Source: Vibrio tasmaniensis (GTDB lineage: Bacteria; Pseudomonadota; Gammaproteobacteria; Enterobacterales; Vibrionaceae). Taken from it: a DNA stretch of 64,000 nucleotides. The notes beneath the pieces are model-generated. The model saw only the letters and a program-made list of their open reading frames with translations, did not search any database and was not told the origin of the DNA. Below, in pieces: positions 27,019-36,094 of the stretch (positions are counted from its first letter, which is position 1; every line of letters starts with the position of its first letter). Position numbers and translations under genes: made by a program. The stretch covers positions 868,001-932,000 of the forward strand of contig NZ_AP025511.1 of assembly GCF_024347635.1 (NCBI RefSeq), given 5' to 3'.

Positions 27019-28005
27019 ATGAAGATTACAGCAGAACCCATTACTATCGCGATGCAAACACCTTTTCGCATCTCTCGTGGCAGCCGAACTGAGTGTCACG
27101 TTGTTCGTGTTTACATTGAACATGGTGGCAAACAAGCTCAGGGCGAATGTACGCCTTACCCACGATACGGCGAGTCATCGGAGTCTGTGTTAGCGCAAAT
27201 CCAACAAGCGTCTAGCGCACTTGAAGCCATGTTTGAACGAGGCGTTACCGATCCGGCAGAGTTAAGAGATCATCTTCAGTCTTTATTGACCGGAGGGGCA
27301 GCGCGAAATGCGGTCGATTGTGCGCTTTGGGAGCTTGAAGCCAAACAACATGACCAGGTCTTCCCAAATAGCCTGTTTGAGTTACCGAATCAAATGGTGA
27401 CAGCAATGACAGTCTCCATCGGCACATCAGAAGCGATGGCGACCCAAGCACGAGATTATGTGGCGAATGGCGCGAAGCTTCTAAAAGTAAAGCTTGATGG
27501 TGAGCAGGTAGTAGAGCGTGTTCGTGCTGTACGAGAAGCCGCGGCAGATGTTCAGATTGTACTGGATGCCAATGAAGCGTGGACGGGGCTGAATCTCGAA
27601 GAGTTGTTTAATCAACTAACAGAGTTTGATATTGCAATGATCGAACAGCCTTTACCGCAGCAACACGATGCGTCATTGGCACATATAGAGCACCCAATTC
27701 CGCTGTGTGCCGATGAAAGTTGCCATACCACTTCACAGCTTTCATCGCTGTTGGGCAAGTATGAAATGGTTAACATCAAACTCGATAAAACCGGTGGTTT
27801 GACTGAAGCATTGGTTCTTGCAGAAGAAGCTCAAAGGCTAGGATTTACTCTGATGTCTGGTTGTATGCTTGGTACTTCTTTGGCGATGCGTGCAGCTCTG
27901 CCTATCGCCGTGCAATCTGAAATCGTCGACCTTGATGGCCCTGTATTACTTGGGCAGGATGTTTCGCCAGCACTGACTTATCGAGATGGGATGATTATTC
28001 TCTAA
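27019..28005 (+). CDS. dgcA: Enolase-superfamily epimerase, N-acetyl-D-glutamate racemase DgcA type
   Basis: The 328-residue protein is a muconate-lactonizing-type enolase superfamily member, of the dipeptide epimerase branch. The first catalytic Lys lies in LLKVKLD (Lys156/Lys158), metal ligands in VLDANEAW, IEQPL and ADESC, and the second Lys in VNIKLDKTGG. In the DgcN-DgcA route it converts N-acetyl-D-glutamate to the L form. It could otherwise act as an L-Ala-D/L-Glu epimerase in peptidoglycan recycling, but linkage to a DUF1611 gene and a LysR favours the D-amino-acid route. Length is normal. Confidence 0.83.
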   Translation: MKITAEPITIAMQTPFRISRGSRTECHVVRVYIEHGGKQAQGECTPYPRYGESSESVLAQIQQASSALEAMFERGVTDPAELRDHLQSLLTGGAARNAVDCALWELEAKQHDQVFPNSLFELPNQMVTAMTVSIGTSEAMATQARDYVANGAKLLKVKLDGEQVVERVRAVREAAADVQIVLDANEAWTGLNLEELFNQLTEFDIAMIEQPLPQQHDASLAHIEHPIPLCADESCHTTSQLSSLLGKYEMVNIKLDKTGGLTEALVLAEEAQRLGFTLMSGCMLGTSLAMRAALPIAVQSEIVDLDGPVLLGQDVSPALTYRDGMIIL

Positions 28006-28055
28006 GATGATTTAGGATTGCCCATTAGCAATAAAAATTGGGCCAAATAAAGTGA

Positions 28056-28211
28056 CTAGAAAATACAATGTTTAGCAAAGTCACCCGCATCATTGGCAGT
28101 CCAGTCGCCTTTCGGCTTCTCTTTCATGTCAGTACACCAAGCTTCACTGCCTACTTCTGTACAGGCCATAAGTTGAGTCGTGAGAAATAGAATTAATGCG
28201 ATTTTTTTCAT
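28056..28211 (-). CDS. DUF3012 family small lipoprotein
   Basis: A 51-codon frame from ATG 28211 to TAG 28056 encodes a signal MKKIALILFLTTQLMAC with a lipobox (Cys17), followed by a short mature part containing VGSEAWCTDMKEKPKGDWTA and ending DFAKHCIF. This matches the DUF3012 family of tiny lipoproteins common in vibrios. Two further cysteines may pair in the periplasm. Function unknown. It is too short for ordinary length cut-offs. It stands alone between dgcA and the hibernation-factor gene. Confidence 0.8.
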   Translation of the reverse strand: MKKIALILFLTTQLMACTEVGSEAWCTDMKEKPKGDWTANDAGDFAKHCIF

Positions 28212-28420
28212 AATAAACATTCTTTTCTTGTTTAAATCCTTGCTTACAACTGTATCAAATACGGCTAGGGATTGTTATAGCAGCCAGTGACATAAGTTGG
28301 TCAAAACAATCTAGGGTTGGGCTGTGTTCTAAGGTTGGAAGCGAAGGGGATTTAGTGACTCGTGACAGACAAAATCAAAGTGATAGGTTGATTGATAAAG
28401 TGATTGAGGGGTAGATCGAA

Positions 28421-28446
28421 AAAGCCAGCAACGTGTGCTGGCTTTG
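28421..28446 (-). terminator. Terminator of the hibernation-factor gene
   Basis: AAAGCCAGCA and TGCTGGCTTT form a hairpin with a T run on the minus strand, 50 bases after the stop codon. Confidence 0.8.
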
Positions 28447-28495
28447 TAATTCTTGTGCACTTTTATTCGTTAGTGCGCTTCAACTATGAGTCGAG

Positions 28496-28852
28496 TTATA
28501 CCAATTTCATCTCTTGGATGATGTCTGAAGCAATTTCTGGCTTCGTGCTCGTTGGTTTCTCGTGTAAGTCTGATTTCAATTGTCCTTTACGGTTACTTAG
28601 GCCGGCTTCAAGTTTCTTGAGTGCTGAAGCGATAGCTGGATACATAACGTCATCTGTAGCTTTTGCGTTTACACGTACACCTTCGTAGTTGGTGAACACT
28701 TCAACCTGGTGTTGACCGTGTTCTTTTGTGATGATGATGTCGCAGCTGATCAGTGATGGGAAATGGTTAGATATCTTCTCGAATTTACCTTCGATGTCTT
28801 TGCGTGACTCGTCGTTAATTGATACATGATGTGTTTGAACATTTATTTTCAT
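28496..28852 (-). CDS. hpf: Ribosome hibernation promoting factor (HPF/YfiA family)
   Basis: The 118-residue protein has the beta-alpha-beta-beta-beta-alpha fold pattern of short HPF/RaiA proteins: MKINVQTHHVSINDESRK, then VEVFTNYEGVRVNAKATDDV and MYPAIASALKKLEAGLSNRK. Such proteins bind the small ribosomal subunit in stationary phase and block tRNA sites. It is not closer to HPF than to RaiA by eye, and vibrios have another hpf beside rpoN, so this may be a second copy. It has a C-terminal tail rather than the long dimerisation domain. AAGG lies eight bases before the ATG. The last codons fall in a sequence GAAATTGGTATAA like the end of the dispersed repeat described elsewhere in this window. 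Confidence 0.85.
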   Translation of the reverse strand: MKINVQTHHVSINDESRKDIEGKFEKISNHFPSLISCDIIITKEHGQHQVEVFTNYEGVRVNAKATDDVMYPAIASALKKLEAGLSNRKGQLKSDLHEKPTSTKPEIASDIIQEMKLV

Positions 28853-29292
28853 AAATCATACCTTTCCAATGACTGTGTCATTTAAACGTAGCAAACATCG
28901 GTTAGTTTAACCAACTGCGAAATAGCACATGTGTGATTCACTTCAGTGTTATCAAATAATCTCCCTTTACTCCCTTGAAAGTCCGAAGAACTGATCGCAT
29001 ATTATGTTTCGTGTTTTCAATACATGTTCAAAAATACCTCACTCGCGAAGCATTCCTCTAATCTACCTTGCCAGCCTAGGTTTTATCGCCTTAACCAAAC
29101 GTTAGCTCAAATACTTATTCTAGTTTAAGTTTTAAAATTATTGCTAGTTTGATGCCGATGATGCTTTCTTTTTAAATCACTGTGGTTGATATAAAAAGTG
29201 TGGTTTTTATAAAAAGCGAAGCTCCGTTAACGCGACTATTGAATAAGGCAGCTATGGGCTGCCTTTATAGCGCCATCAGGTGTTAGTGATAG
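28853..29292. other. Intergenic region between hibernation factor and glgC
   Basis: No gene is seen in this 440-base AT-rich stretch. It should hold the promoter of the hibernation-factor gene. A small hairpin, AAGGCAGC/GCTGCCTT at 29245-29265, lies just past the end of glgC and may end its transcript, but the T tract is weak. Confidence 0.4.
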
Positions 29293-30516
29293 CTATGACT
29301 CTTCAAATTGGTAAGAAGAGGGCACCACAATCACGCCTTTTTTCGATATGTGAAAGCGTTTAGTGTCGGCAAGCCTATCAATGCCGATTTGAGTGCCATC
29401 TGGCACTTTGACGTTCTTATCTATGATGCAGTTTTGAATGTGACAATTTTTTCCAATCTCAACATCTTCAAACAGAATACTATCAATCACAATCGCGGCA
29501 TTGCTGACTTTCACTTTAGGAAAGAAGATAGAGTTTTGCGCCGAACCTCCTTCAATCACCACCCCATTCGCTATCATTGAGTTGATGAATATTCCTTGAT
29601 TTCCTTCTACAGAAGCTATGGTTCGCGCAGGCGGAAGTTGCGGCTCGTAGGTTCGAATCGCCCAATCTGGTTGGTATAAATCGATAGGTGAGGCGGGCTT
29701 TAATAAGTCCATATTGGATTGGTAATAAGAGTCGATCGTGCCCACATCTCTCCAGTACGCATCTTGGGTCACTCGGCCTTCTTCATCACCAAACTTGTAT
29801 GCGTAAACACTGTTGTTACCGACCAATTTAGGAATGATATCTTTACCGAAATCATGGCTTGAGTTCGGATCTTCGGCATCCGCCAGTAGCGCTTGTGTTA
29901 ACACCTCTTTATCAAAGACGTAAATGCCCATTGAAGCCATGCTTCGAGTCGGTCTACCGGGGACACATGCAGGGTAACGTGGCTTTTCGGTAAAGTTATT
30001 GATCTCTAGAGATTCGTCTATCTCCATCACACCAAACTCTTTGGCCTCATCAATCGAAACCTCCATGCACGCTACGGTTAGATCGGCCTCGTTCTTTTTG
30101 TGCTGTTTGAGCATTGGCGCGTAATCCATGCGATAGATATGGTCGCCGGATAACACCACCACATGCTTAGCTTCACTACGAGAAAGCAGATACAAGTTTT
30201 GATAGATGGCATCGGCTGTACCGCTATACCAGCTATCACCGGTTCGCATTTGTGGGGGAACATTGGTGATGTATTCGCCGAGCTCGGGGTTAAGCACCGA
30301 CCAACCATCTCTTAAATGTTTTTGCAAAGAGTGAGACTTGTACTGAGTCAGCACCAAAATTTGGCGTAGCCCAGAGTGCAAACAGTTCGCGAGCGTGAAA
30401 TCGATGATTCGATATTTACCGCCAAAAGGTACCGCAGGCTTTGCTCGGTTATCGGTGAGGGGAGAAAGCCGAGAGCCAACACCGCCGGCCAGAACGATTG
30501 TTAGAGTGTCTTGCAT
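29293..30516 (-). CDS. glgC: Glucose-1-phosphate adenylyltransferase
   Basis: This 407-residue enzyme makes ADP-glucose from glucose 1-phosphate and ATP, the committed step of glycogen synthesis. Motifs include LAGGVGSRLSPLTDNRAKPA at the nucleotide site, WYSGTADAIYQN and GDHIYRMDY. The C-terminal ~120 residues form the left-handed beta-helix used for allosteric control. Start is ATG at 30516, with GAGG eight bases before; the frame runs 19 codons further upstream without support. It stands alone here, away from glgA/glgB. Confidence 0.93.
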   Translation of the reverse strand: MQDTLTIVLAGGVGSRLSPLTDNRAKPAVPFGGKYRIIDFTLANCLHSGLRQILVLTQYKSHSLQKHLRDGWSVLNPELGEYITNVPPQMRTGDSWYSGTADAIYQNLYLLSRSEAKHVVVLSGDHIYRMDYAPMLKQHKKNEADLTVACMEVSIDEAKEFGVMEIDESLEINNFTEKPRYPACVPGRPTRSMASMGIYVFDKEVLTQALLADAEDPNSSHDFGKDIIPKLVGNNSVYAYKFGDEEGRVTQDAYWRDVGTIDSYYQSNMDLLKPASPIDLYQPDWAIRTYEPQLPPARTIASVEGNQGIFINSMIANGVVIEGGSAQNSIFFPKVKVSNAAIVIDSILFEDVEIGKNCHIQNCIIDKNVKVPDGTQIGIDRLADTKRFHISKKGVIVVPSSYQFEES

Positions 30517-30691
30517 GGTCAGAACCTCAATGTATTTATGATTATGAACATAGACTTGCAAGCGCTGCGCCAAATGTAACTCATTGAATATTAAGTGAGG
30601 TGAGATTGATTTTTGTAGGTCTGCACCAAATTGATGCGTACGAGATGTTGGCTTGCTCTATTTTGATACAAACAGATCCGGACAAGGTGAA

Positions 30692-30850
30692 GGGGTTACA
30701 TGATCAACGACGATTGGTTTTTAAACGCATCCGTCTGGTACGCAGACATTGATACTGCAGCCAAGTACAAGGCTAGTGGGGAAACAGCACTCAACAGACT
30801 TTGATATTGACCCATGGGTATTCATGATCTGTGGTGGTTATAACTTCTAA
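30692..30850 (+). pseudogene. Frameshifted remnant of an OmpW-family outer membrane protein
   Basis: From about 30700 one frame reads INDDWFLNASVWYADIDTAA and KYKASG, and after a one-base shift in a run of G the next frame reads QHSTDFDIDPWVFMICGGYN and ends F-stop at 30850. Together these equal the C-terminal end of OmpW, an eight-stranded outer membrane barrel ending in an aromatic residue. No N-terminal part or signal peptide is found upstream, so only about 50-55 codons remain. A terminator still follows it. A sequencing error would not explain the missing 5' part. Confidence 0.75.
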
Positions 30851-30869
30851 TCAACATCTTCAGTTTATT

Positions 30870-30908
30870 AAAAGCGCTCAAGCACCAACTAGCTTGGGCG
30901 CTTTTTTA
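30870..30908 (+). terminator. Terminator after the ompW remnant
   Basis: AAAGCGCTCAAGC pairs with GCTTGGGCGCTTT (one G-T type pair) and runs into TTTTTT. It is likely the old ompW terminator. Confidence 0.8.
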
Positions 30909-31068
30909 TTGATAAGTGATCAATTTAACACTTGCTTCACAATTGCATAGTATTTAATTGCACAATATTCGATCGCATGTAATGTTTGAACAGCTCAAAA
31001 AACGAACAGAAAATAAAGCCTGTAGTTAGGTGTCTATCTAATTACGGTTAATAATCAAGGAGATGATT

Positions 31069-31995
31069 GTGCTTAAACGTAACTTATTAGTCGCTTTACT
31101 CGCGATTCTGCCTACGATGGCAAGTGCAGAAAACTATTCAATCGGCACTGGTGGTCAAAGTGGTATCTACTACCCATTCGGTGGCGCATTGGCTAAAGTC
31201 TGGTCTGAAAACGTATCGGATGTGACTGCAAAAGCCGAAGTGACAGCAGCGTCTGTCGAGAACACCATTAAGGTCGTGCGTGGCGATATGATCGCCGGTA
31301 TTGCTATGGGTAACGTGGTTCTGGATGCCTACAATGGCGAAGGAAAATTTCCTAAGAAAATGCCAGTAAAAACGCTGTTTGCTCTGTATCCAAATCTAGT
31401 TCACACCATCACTCTCAAAAACTCTGGAATTGACTCATTATCGCAACTCAAAGGTAAACGAGTTTCCCTTGGCGCTCCTGCTAGTGGTACGGCAGTAACA
31501 TCTGCAGCACTACTTGAGTCGATGGGTATTGATGTGAAAGAAGATATTGATGCGGTTTACCTTAACTATTCCGAAACCACTAATGCTTTGGCAAACGGTC
31601 AAATCGATGTGGGTTTCATTGTTGGTGGTCAAGGTGTTGGCGCGGTAACACAGATTGCGTTAACTCACGACGTTAAGGTGATTTCTATCTCTGAACAAGA
31701 GAGTGCCAACTTCATGAAGCAATACCCAGCCTACAGTGCTTACGACATTCCAGCCGGTGTTTACAATAAGGTTGATCCAGTATCGACACTTAGTGTTTGG
31801 AACGTATTGGTGGTTAATGCCAACATGAGTGATGACATGGCATACAATCTTACTAAAGCCGCTTTTGAGAACATTGGTGATATTCGTAAAGTCGTGAAAA
31901 TGGCTGAAATGACCACACCAGAGAATGCTTCTCGACTGCAAGGCGTTCCTATTCATGCAGGTGCTCAGAAGTACCTAGATTCGGTAAGCAAGTAA
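31069..31995 (+). CDS. TAXI family TRAP transporter substrate-binding protein
   Basis: This periplasmic binding protein (308 residues) starts with a signal peptide ending PTMASA and has the TAXI-family opening YSIGTGGQSGIYYPFGGALA. Further on it has GKRVSLGAPASGTAVTSAAL. It should capture a small organic acid such as glutamate or a related carboxylate for the fused permease that follows. The start is GTG at 31069, six bases after AAGGAG; the ATG at 31063 abuts that site and cannot be used with it. The permease gene starts 73 bases downstream. Confidence 0.88.
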   Translation: MLKRNLLVALLAILPTMASAENYSIGTGGQSGIYYPFGGALAKVWSENVSDVTAKAEVTAASVENTIKVVRGDMIAGIAMGNVVLDAYNGEGKFPKKMPVKTLFALYPNLVHTITLKNSGIDSLSQLKGKRVSLGAPASGTAVTSAALLESMGIDVKEDIDAVYLNYSETTNALANGQIDVGFIVGGQGVGAVTQIALTHDVKVISISEQESANFMKQYPAYSAYDIPAGVYNKVDPVSTLSVWNVLVVNANMSDDMAYNLTKAAFENIGDIRKVVKMAEMTTPENASRLQGVPIHAGAQKYLDSVSK

Positions 31996-32068
31996 CACTT
32001 CTACCTCAGGGTAAGTGAAATCTCACTTACCCTTTTTAGCAATTCGTTCTTATCCAGTAGGCATTAAT

Positions 32069-33982
32069 ATGGATATTACCCCTGATAATCAAAACGTGTC
32101 ACCTCAGCTTTTACCCTATGAGAAACTCGTTAAAACAATGGGCTACTTGACTCTAATTGTTGCCGTAGCACTATCGGCTTTTCAGATATGGCAAGGCGTG
32201 AGTTCAACGATCTCAGCAACCTACTTTAGACCTATCCACTTATGTTGGGTACTGGTCTTGATCTTCCTTCATTATCCATTGGTCTCTAACCGAAAGAATA
32301 AGCTTTTTATTTTTGGCAAGTTGATCGATGTGATCTTGTGTGCCGTGGTGGTATTTGCTGGCTACCGATTATGGATATTCGATTATAACGACATCAATCA
32401 TCTATTCTATGGGCTTCAATTTGCCGACATGTTTGCTGGTAGTGCTTTGTTGGCACTGCTTCTAGAAGGGTGTCGACGTACTGTTGGCTGGGTGATGGTG
32501 TTAATCGCAGCGTTGTTCCTTGCGTATAGCGCGTTCGGTGACATGCTGCCAAGTGGCTTTTCGATTAAGGCTTATACGCTACAAGAGTTGATTCAATTCC
32601 AGATTTACTCAGCTAATGGTGTATTTGGTTCTGCGTTAGGGATTGCTGCGACAACGGTATTCATCTTTGTGTTGTTTGGTGCATTTCTAGAGGTGACTGG
32701 CGCCGGTAAGTTCTTTATCGATCTCGCTTTCTCCATCGCGGGTAAATACCGTGGCGGTCCTGCGAAAGCCGCGGTATTGGCATCGGCAGGTTTGGGATCT
32801 ATTTCCGGTTCTGCGATTGCGAATACGGTGACTACAGGTTCGATTACTATTCCTATGATGAAGAAGCTCGGTTATAAACCAGAGCAAGCCGCAGGTATTG
32901 AAGCTGCTGCCTCAACGGGTGGGCAAATTATGCCACCAATTATGGGGGCTGGTGCGTTCGTTATGGCGCAATTTACTGGTGTGCCTTACAGCGAAATCAT
33001 GATCGCATCGATTGCTCCAGCTATTTTGTATTTCTTCTGTACTCTGCTTTACGTTCATCTAATGGCGTGCAAGCTGAACCTCAAAGCAGTAAGCAAAACA
33101 GAAGCCGTGATTGCGGTGATGAAAGATGGCGCTCACCACCTGATTCCGTTGATTCTGATCACCGTACTCTTAATGATGGCTTACTCACCCTTGCTAGTTG
33201 GTGTCGCGGGTTGCAGTGCAATTCTACTAACCGCGGCGCTGCGTAAACACAGCCGAGTCGGATTGAAGAAGTTCATTGAAGGGATGAAAAATGGTGCACT
33301 GATGGCGTTGCCGATCTCTGCAGCCTGTGGTGCGGCAGGTATTATTGTTGGTGTGGTAGGGCAAACAGGTATCGGTTTGCAGTTTACTCAGTTTGTCATG
33401 GACTTCTCTGGTGGCTACATGCTTATTGCATTGGGCTTAATCAGTTTAGTGGCTTTAATTTTGGGGATGGGCTTACCCGTAACAGCGGCGTATATTGTGT
33501 TGGCGGTTATGGCTGTGCCAATGCTAAGCGACTTTGGCTTACCATTGTTAACTGCTCACCTTATCGTATTTTGGCTGTCTCAAACCTCGAACGTAACGCC
33601 ACCTATTGCCTTGGCTGCTTTTGCTGGGGCAGGAGTGGCGAATGCGAACCCAATGAAATCTTCGGTAGAAGCGTTCAAGTTGGCGGGTGGTCTGTTCATC
33701 ATCCCAATTATGATGGCATACACAAGCCTTGTGAACCCGGACGACGGAATGCCTGCGCTGCTTTTGTCAATCATCCAGACGCTGACTATTATTGTCGCGA
33801 TAGCGATCGCAATTGAAGGGTATTTGATTCGTTCACTGAGCATGGTTGAGCGCTTAGCCGCACTAATAGCCATTCCCCTGTTGCTACTTAATCCATTCGG
33901 GATAGGACCTTTGGGTATTGTCATTATTGTCGCACTGATTGTGATTCAATGGCGTGGTCGCGAGGTCGTAAAACAAACCTAG
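32069..33982 (+). CDS. TRAP transporter fused permease (DctQM type)
   Basis: The 637-residue membrane protein joins the small (about four helices, residues 20-150) and large (about 12 helices) TRAP permease subunits, the usual form in TAXI-TRAP systems. Motifs include GKYRGGPAKAAVLASAGLGS and AASTGGQIMPPIMGAGAFVM, both typical of the DctM part. Transport is sodium-driven and needs the binding protein encoded just upstream. ATG at 32069 has TAGG seven bases before; the open frame begins earlier at 32015 without support. A bidirectional terminator follows. Confidence 0.9.
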   Translation: MDITPDNQNVSPQLLPYEKLVKTMGYLTLIVAVALSAFQIWQGVSSTISATYFRPIHLCWVLVLIFLHYPLVSNRKNKLFIFGKLIDVILCAVVVFAGYRLWIFDYNDINHLFYGLQFADMFAGSALLALLLEGCRRTVGWVMVLIAALFLAYSAFGDMLPSGFSIKAYTLQELIQFQIYSANGVFGSALGIAATTVFIFVLFGAFLEVTGAGKFFIDLAFSIAGKYRGGPAKAAVLASAGLGSISGSAIANTVTTGSITIPMMKKLGYKPEQAAGIEAAASTGGQIMPPIMGAGAFVMAQFTGVPYSEIMIASIAPAILYFFCTLLYVHLMACKLNLKAVSKTEAVIAVMKDGAHHLIPLILITVLLMMAYSPLLVGVAGCSAILLTAALRKHSRVGLKKFIEGMKNGALMALPISAACGAAGIIVGVVGQTGIGLQFTQFVMDFSGGYMLIALGLISLVALILGMGLPVTAAYIVLAVMAVPMLSDFGLPLLTAHLIVFWLSQTSNVTPPIALAAFAGAGVANANPMKSSVEAFKLAGGLFIIPIMMAYTSLVNPDDGMPALLLSIIQTLTIIVAIAIAIEGYLIRSLSMVERLAALIAIPLLLLNPFGIGPLGIVIIVALIVIQWRGREVVKQT

Positions 33983-34008
33983 TGTTTATTGAGTTCGGAC
34001 AAAAGAAA

Positions 34009-34045
34009 AAAGGGACCGTTACTATTTCTAGTAAAGGTCCCTTTC
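34009..34045. terminator. Bidirectional terminator between TRAP permease and SDR gene
   Basis: AAAGGGACC and GGTCCCTTT, extended by the inner pairs TTACT/AGTAA, form a long stem with T runs for both strands. Confidence 0.85.
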
Positions 34046-34093
34046 TTTATACGTCAATTAAACGCAGACGCTATGCAAGTTAATCACTGAAGC

Positions 34094-34813
34094 TTATGGC
34101 TGTTGCTTAGTTGGTGCTAGAGCGATTTCACGGATACATACGTTCTGTGGTTGTTGGTAAGCGAATGATACCGCGCGAGCGATATCGTCAGCTGCCAATA
34201 CGCCGCCCATGTCTTCTTTCCAAGAGTCGTAACCATCTTTGATTTCTTGAGATGTTGTGTGAGACAGAAGCTCAGTTTCTACAGCACCCGGTGCAATTGT
34301 AGTAACACGAACGTTTGAAGCGGCAACTTCTTCACGAACGTTTTCCGAAATAGCGTGAACCGCGAACTTAGTACCACAGTAAGCTGCATGGCTTGGGAAT
34401 GTTTTCTTACCCGCGATAGAGCTGATGTTGATGATAGTACCTGTGTTGCGTTCCATCATCGGAGCAAGTACAGACTGCATGCCGTTTAGAAGACCAATTA
34501 CGTTCACGTCGAACATTGTCTTCCACTCTTGAGCGTCTTGAGTATCGATTTGACCAAGAAGCATTGCACCAGCGTTGTTGATTAGCGCGTCTACAGGGCC
34601 AAATTTCTCTTCACCTTGTGCGATTGCTGTATCAAAAGACGCTTTGTCTGTTACGTCTACTTTCACTGATAGTGAGTTTGGTAGGTTTAGTGCTTCAAGG
34701 CGATCAATACGACGAGCTAAAAGTAGCAGAGGATGACCTTCATCGCTTAGACGACGAGCGATTGCTTCACCAATACCAGAGCTTGCACCTGTAATTACGA
34801 TTAGTTTTTTCAT
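34094..34813 (-). CDS. Short-chain dehydrogenase/reductase, SDR family
   Basis: The 239-residue protein has the classical SDR layout: cofactor motif TGASSGIGEAIARR at residues 8-21, NNAGAMLLG near 79, catalytic Ser in INISSIAGKK and Tyr-x-x-x-Lys in AAYCGTKFAVH. The Arg-Arg after the second strand suggests NADP(H). It is close to the YdfG-type NADP-dependent reductases of hydroxy acids, but the substrate is not certain. GAGGAAAT lies before the ATG. It is divergent from a LysR gene that may regulate it. Confidence 0.88.
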   Translation of the reverse strand: MKKLIVITGASSGIGEAIARRLSDEGHPLLLLARRIDRLEALNLPNSLSVKVDVTDKASFDTAIAQGEEKFGPVDALINNAGAMLLGQIDTQDAQEWKTMFDVNVIGLLNGMQSVLAPMMERNTGTIINISSIAGKKTFPSHAAYCGTKFAVHAISENVREEVAASNVRVTTIAPGAVETELLSHTTSQEIKDGYDSWKEDMGGVLAADDIARAVSFAYQQPQNVCIREIALAPTKQQP

Positions 34814-35039
34814 TTTATTTCCTCTGTACTTTTATTGCGTCGCTTGTCTACGACGTGTTGTTTAAGTGCATTCGAATCAAGTGTTTGTTGCCTTGCTTCG
34901 TTGCGATGGAGGTATATTAAGGAAAATAGTATTGTTGATATATAGCGCTTTACTTGAAACACTGTTGCTGTATTGCAACAATAAAGATGTTTACGTTATA
35001 GCTTCATATCTTAGTAATTTCACAAGTAAGTTGGCGGCC

Positions 35040-35945
35040 ATGCTCAATCAAATTAACCTGTCTGATATTCGTTCTTTCGTGCTTATCGCTCGTTTAGGTA
35101 ACTTTACTAAAGCGGCGGAGGAACTCGATGTTTCGCGTTCTCACGTATCACGCCAAGTGAGTAGTTTAGAAAAGCAGATGGGTGTGACGTTGTTTATCCG
35201 CACCACTCGAACCTTGAGGCTGACGCACGCAGGGCAAGATCTGTACGCGAGATGCGAACAAGCCTTAGATAATATAGACCAAGCGTTGATTGCTGCTGTG
35301 GACGATGTCGAAGAAGTGCGCGGCGACATAAAAGTAAACTGTGTCGGCGGTTATCTGGGTGAAGTGATCATTGCGGATCTAGTGAATGAGTTTATGCAGC
35401 TCTACCCAGACATCAGTATTAGCCTTGATTTTAGTAGTAACCGAGTCGACTTGATTGAAGACGCTTTCGATATCGCTTTTCGTATGGGGAGTCTTGAAGA
35501 TGCGGGTTTTATCGCAAGAAAACTATTGGACATTGAAATGGGAACACTCGCATGCCCAGAGTATTTCGTTCGTAAAGGAAGGCCCAATCACCCTAAAGAA
35601 CTGATCCATCATGATTGCTTAACCGGTTCGGTGCGCAAGTGGAGCTTTCACGCGGTGGACGACACTAAGAAAACGGTCGATGTGCATGTGACGGGTAGGC
35701 TGCAATGTAAAAACGGTCGAGTGTTGGTACAGGGCGCGAAATCAGGCAATGGAATTATTCGTGTTCCAACCATCTATTGCTTACAAGAGCTCAATGACGG
35801 GCAACTGTTGCAAGTATTTGAAGAATGGGTGGTGCCTAAAGTGGACTTTTCAGCGATCTACCATCGAGACCGCTATCAACCAAGCAGAATCAGAACCTTC
35901 ATTGATTTTGTGAAAGGACGTTTTGAGCAAATGCCGGTTAGCTGA
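35040..35945 (+). CDS. LysR family transcriptional regulator
   Basis: The protein (301 residues from this start) opens MLNQINLSDIRSFVLIARLG with the LysR winged helix at 1-60 and a CrgA-type effector domain (VDLIEDAFDIAFRMGSLEDA). The open frame begins at 34866, but the preceding 58 residues are unlike any LysR N terminus, so ATG 35040 is chosen. It is divergent from the SDR gene, and regulation of that gene is the natural inference. Five tandem heptamers follow its stop codon. Confidence 0.87.
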   Translation: MLNQINLSDIRSFVLIARLGNFTKAAEELDVSRSHVSRQVSSLEKQMGVTLFIRTTRTLRLTHAGQDLYARCEQALDNIDQALIAAVDDVEEVRGDIKVNCVGGYLGEVIIADLVNEFMQLYPDISISLDFSSNRVDLIEDAFDIAFRMGSLEDAGFIARKLLDIEMGTLACPEYFVRKGRPNHPKELIHHDCLTGSVRKWSFHAVDDTKKTVDVHVTGRLQCKNGRVLVQGAKSGNGIIRVPTIYCLQELNDGQLLQVFEEWVVPKVDFSAIYHRDRYQPSRIRTFIDFVKGRFEQMPVS

Positions 35946-35954
35946 TATTTTGCC

Positions 35955-35989
35955 GTTAATAGTTAATAGTTAATAGTTAATAGTTAATA
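35955..35989. repeat. Tandem heptamer GTTAATA x5
   Basis: Five exact copies of GTTAATA begin nine bases after the LysR stop codon. Confidence 0.92.
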
Positions 35990-36094
35990 TGTCGAAGCCA
36001 GTAGGGCGAGTGCTAATGTTAGAAAGGTATCATCAAGTGCCACTACAATTACCCAGAATAAAGACATAACGATAACAAGAGTAAGGTCGCTATT

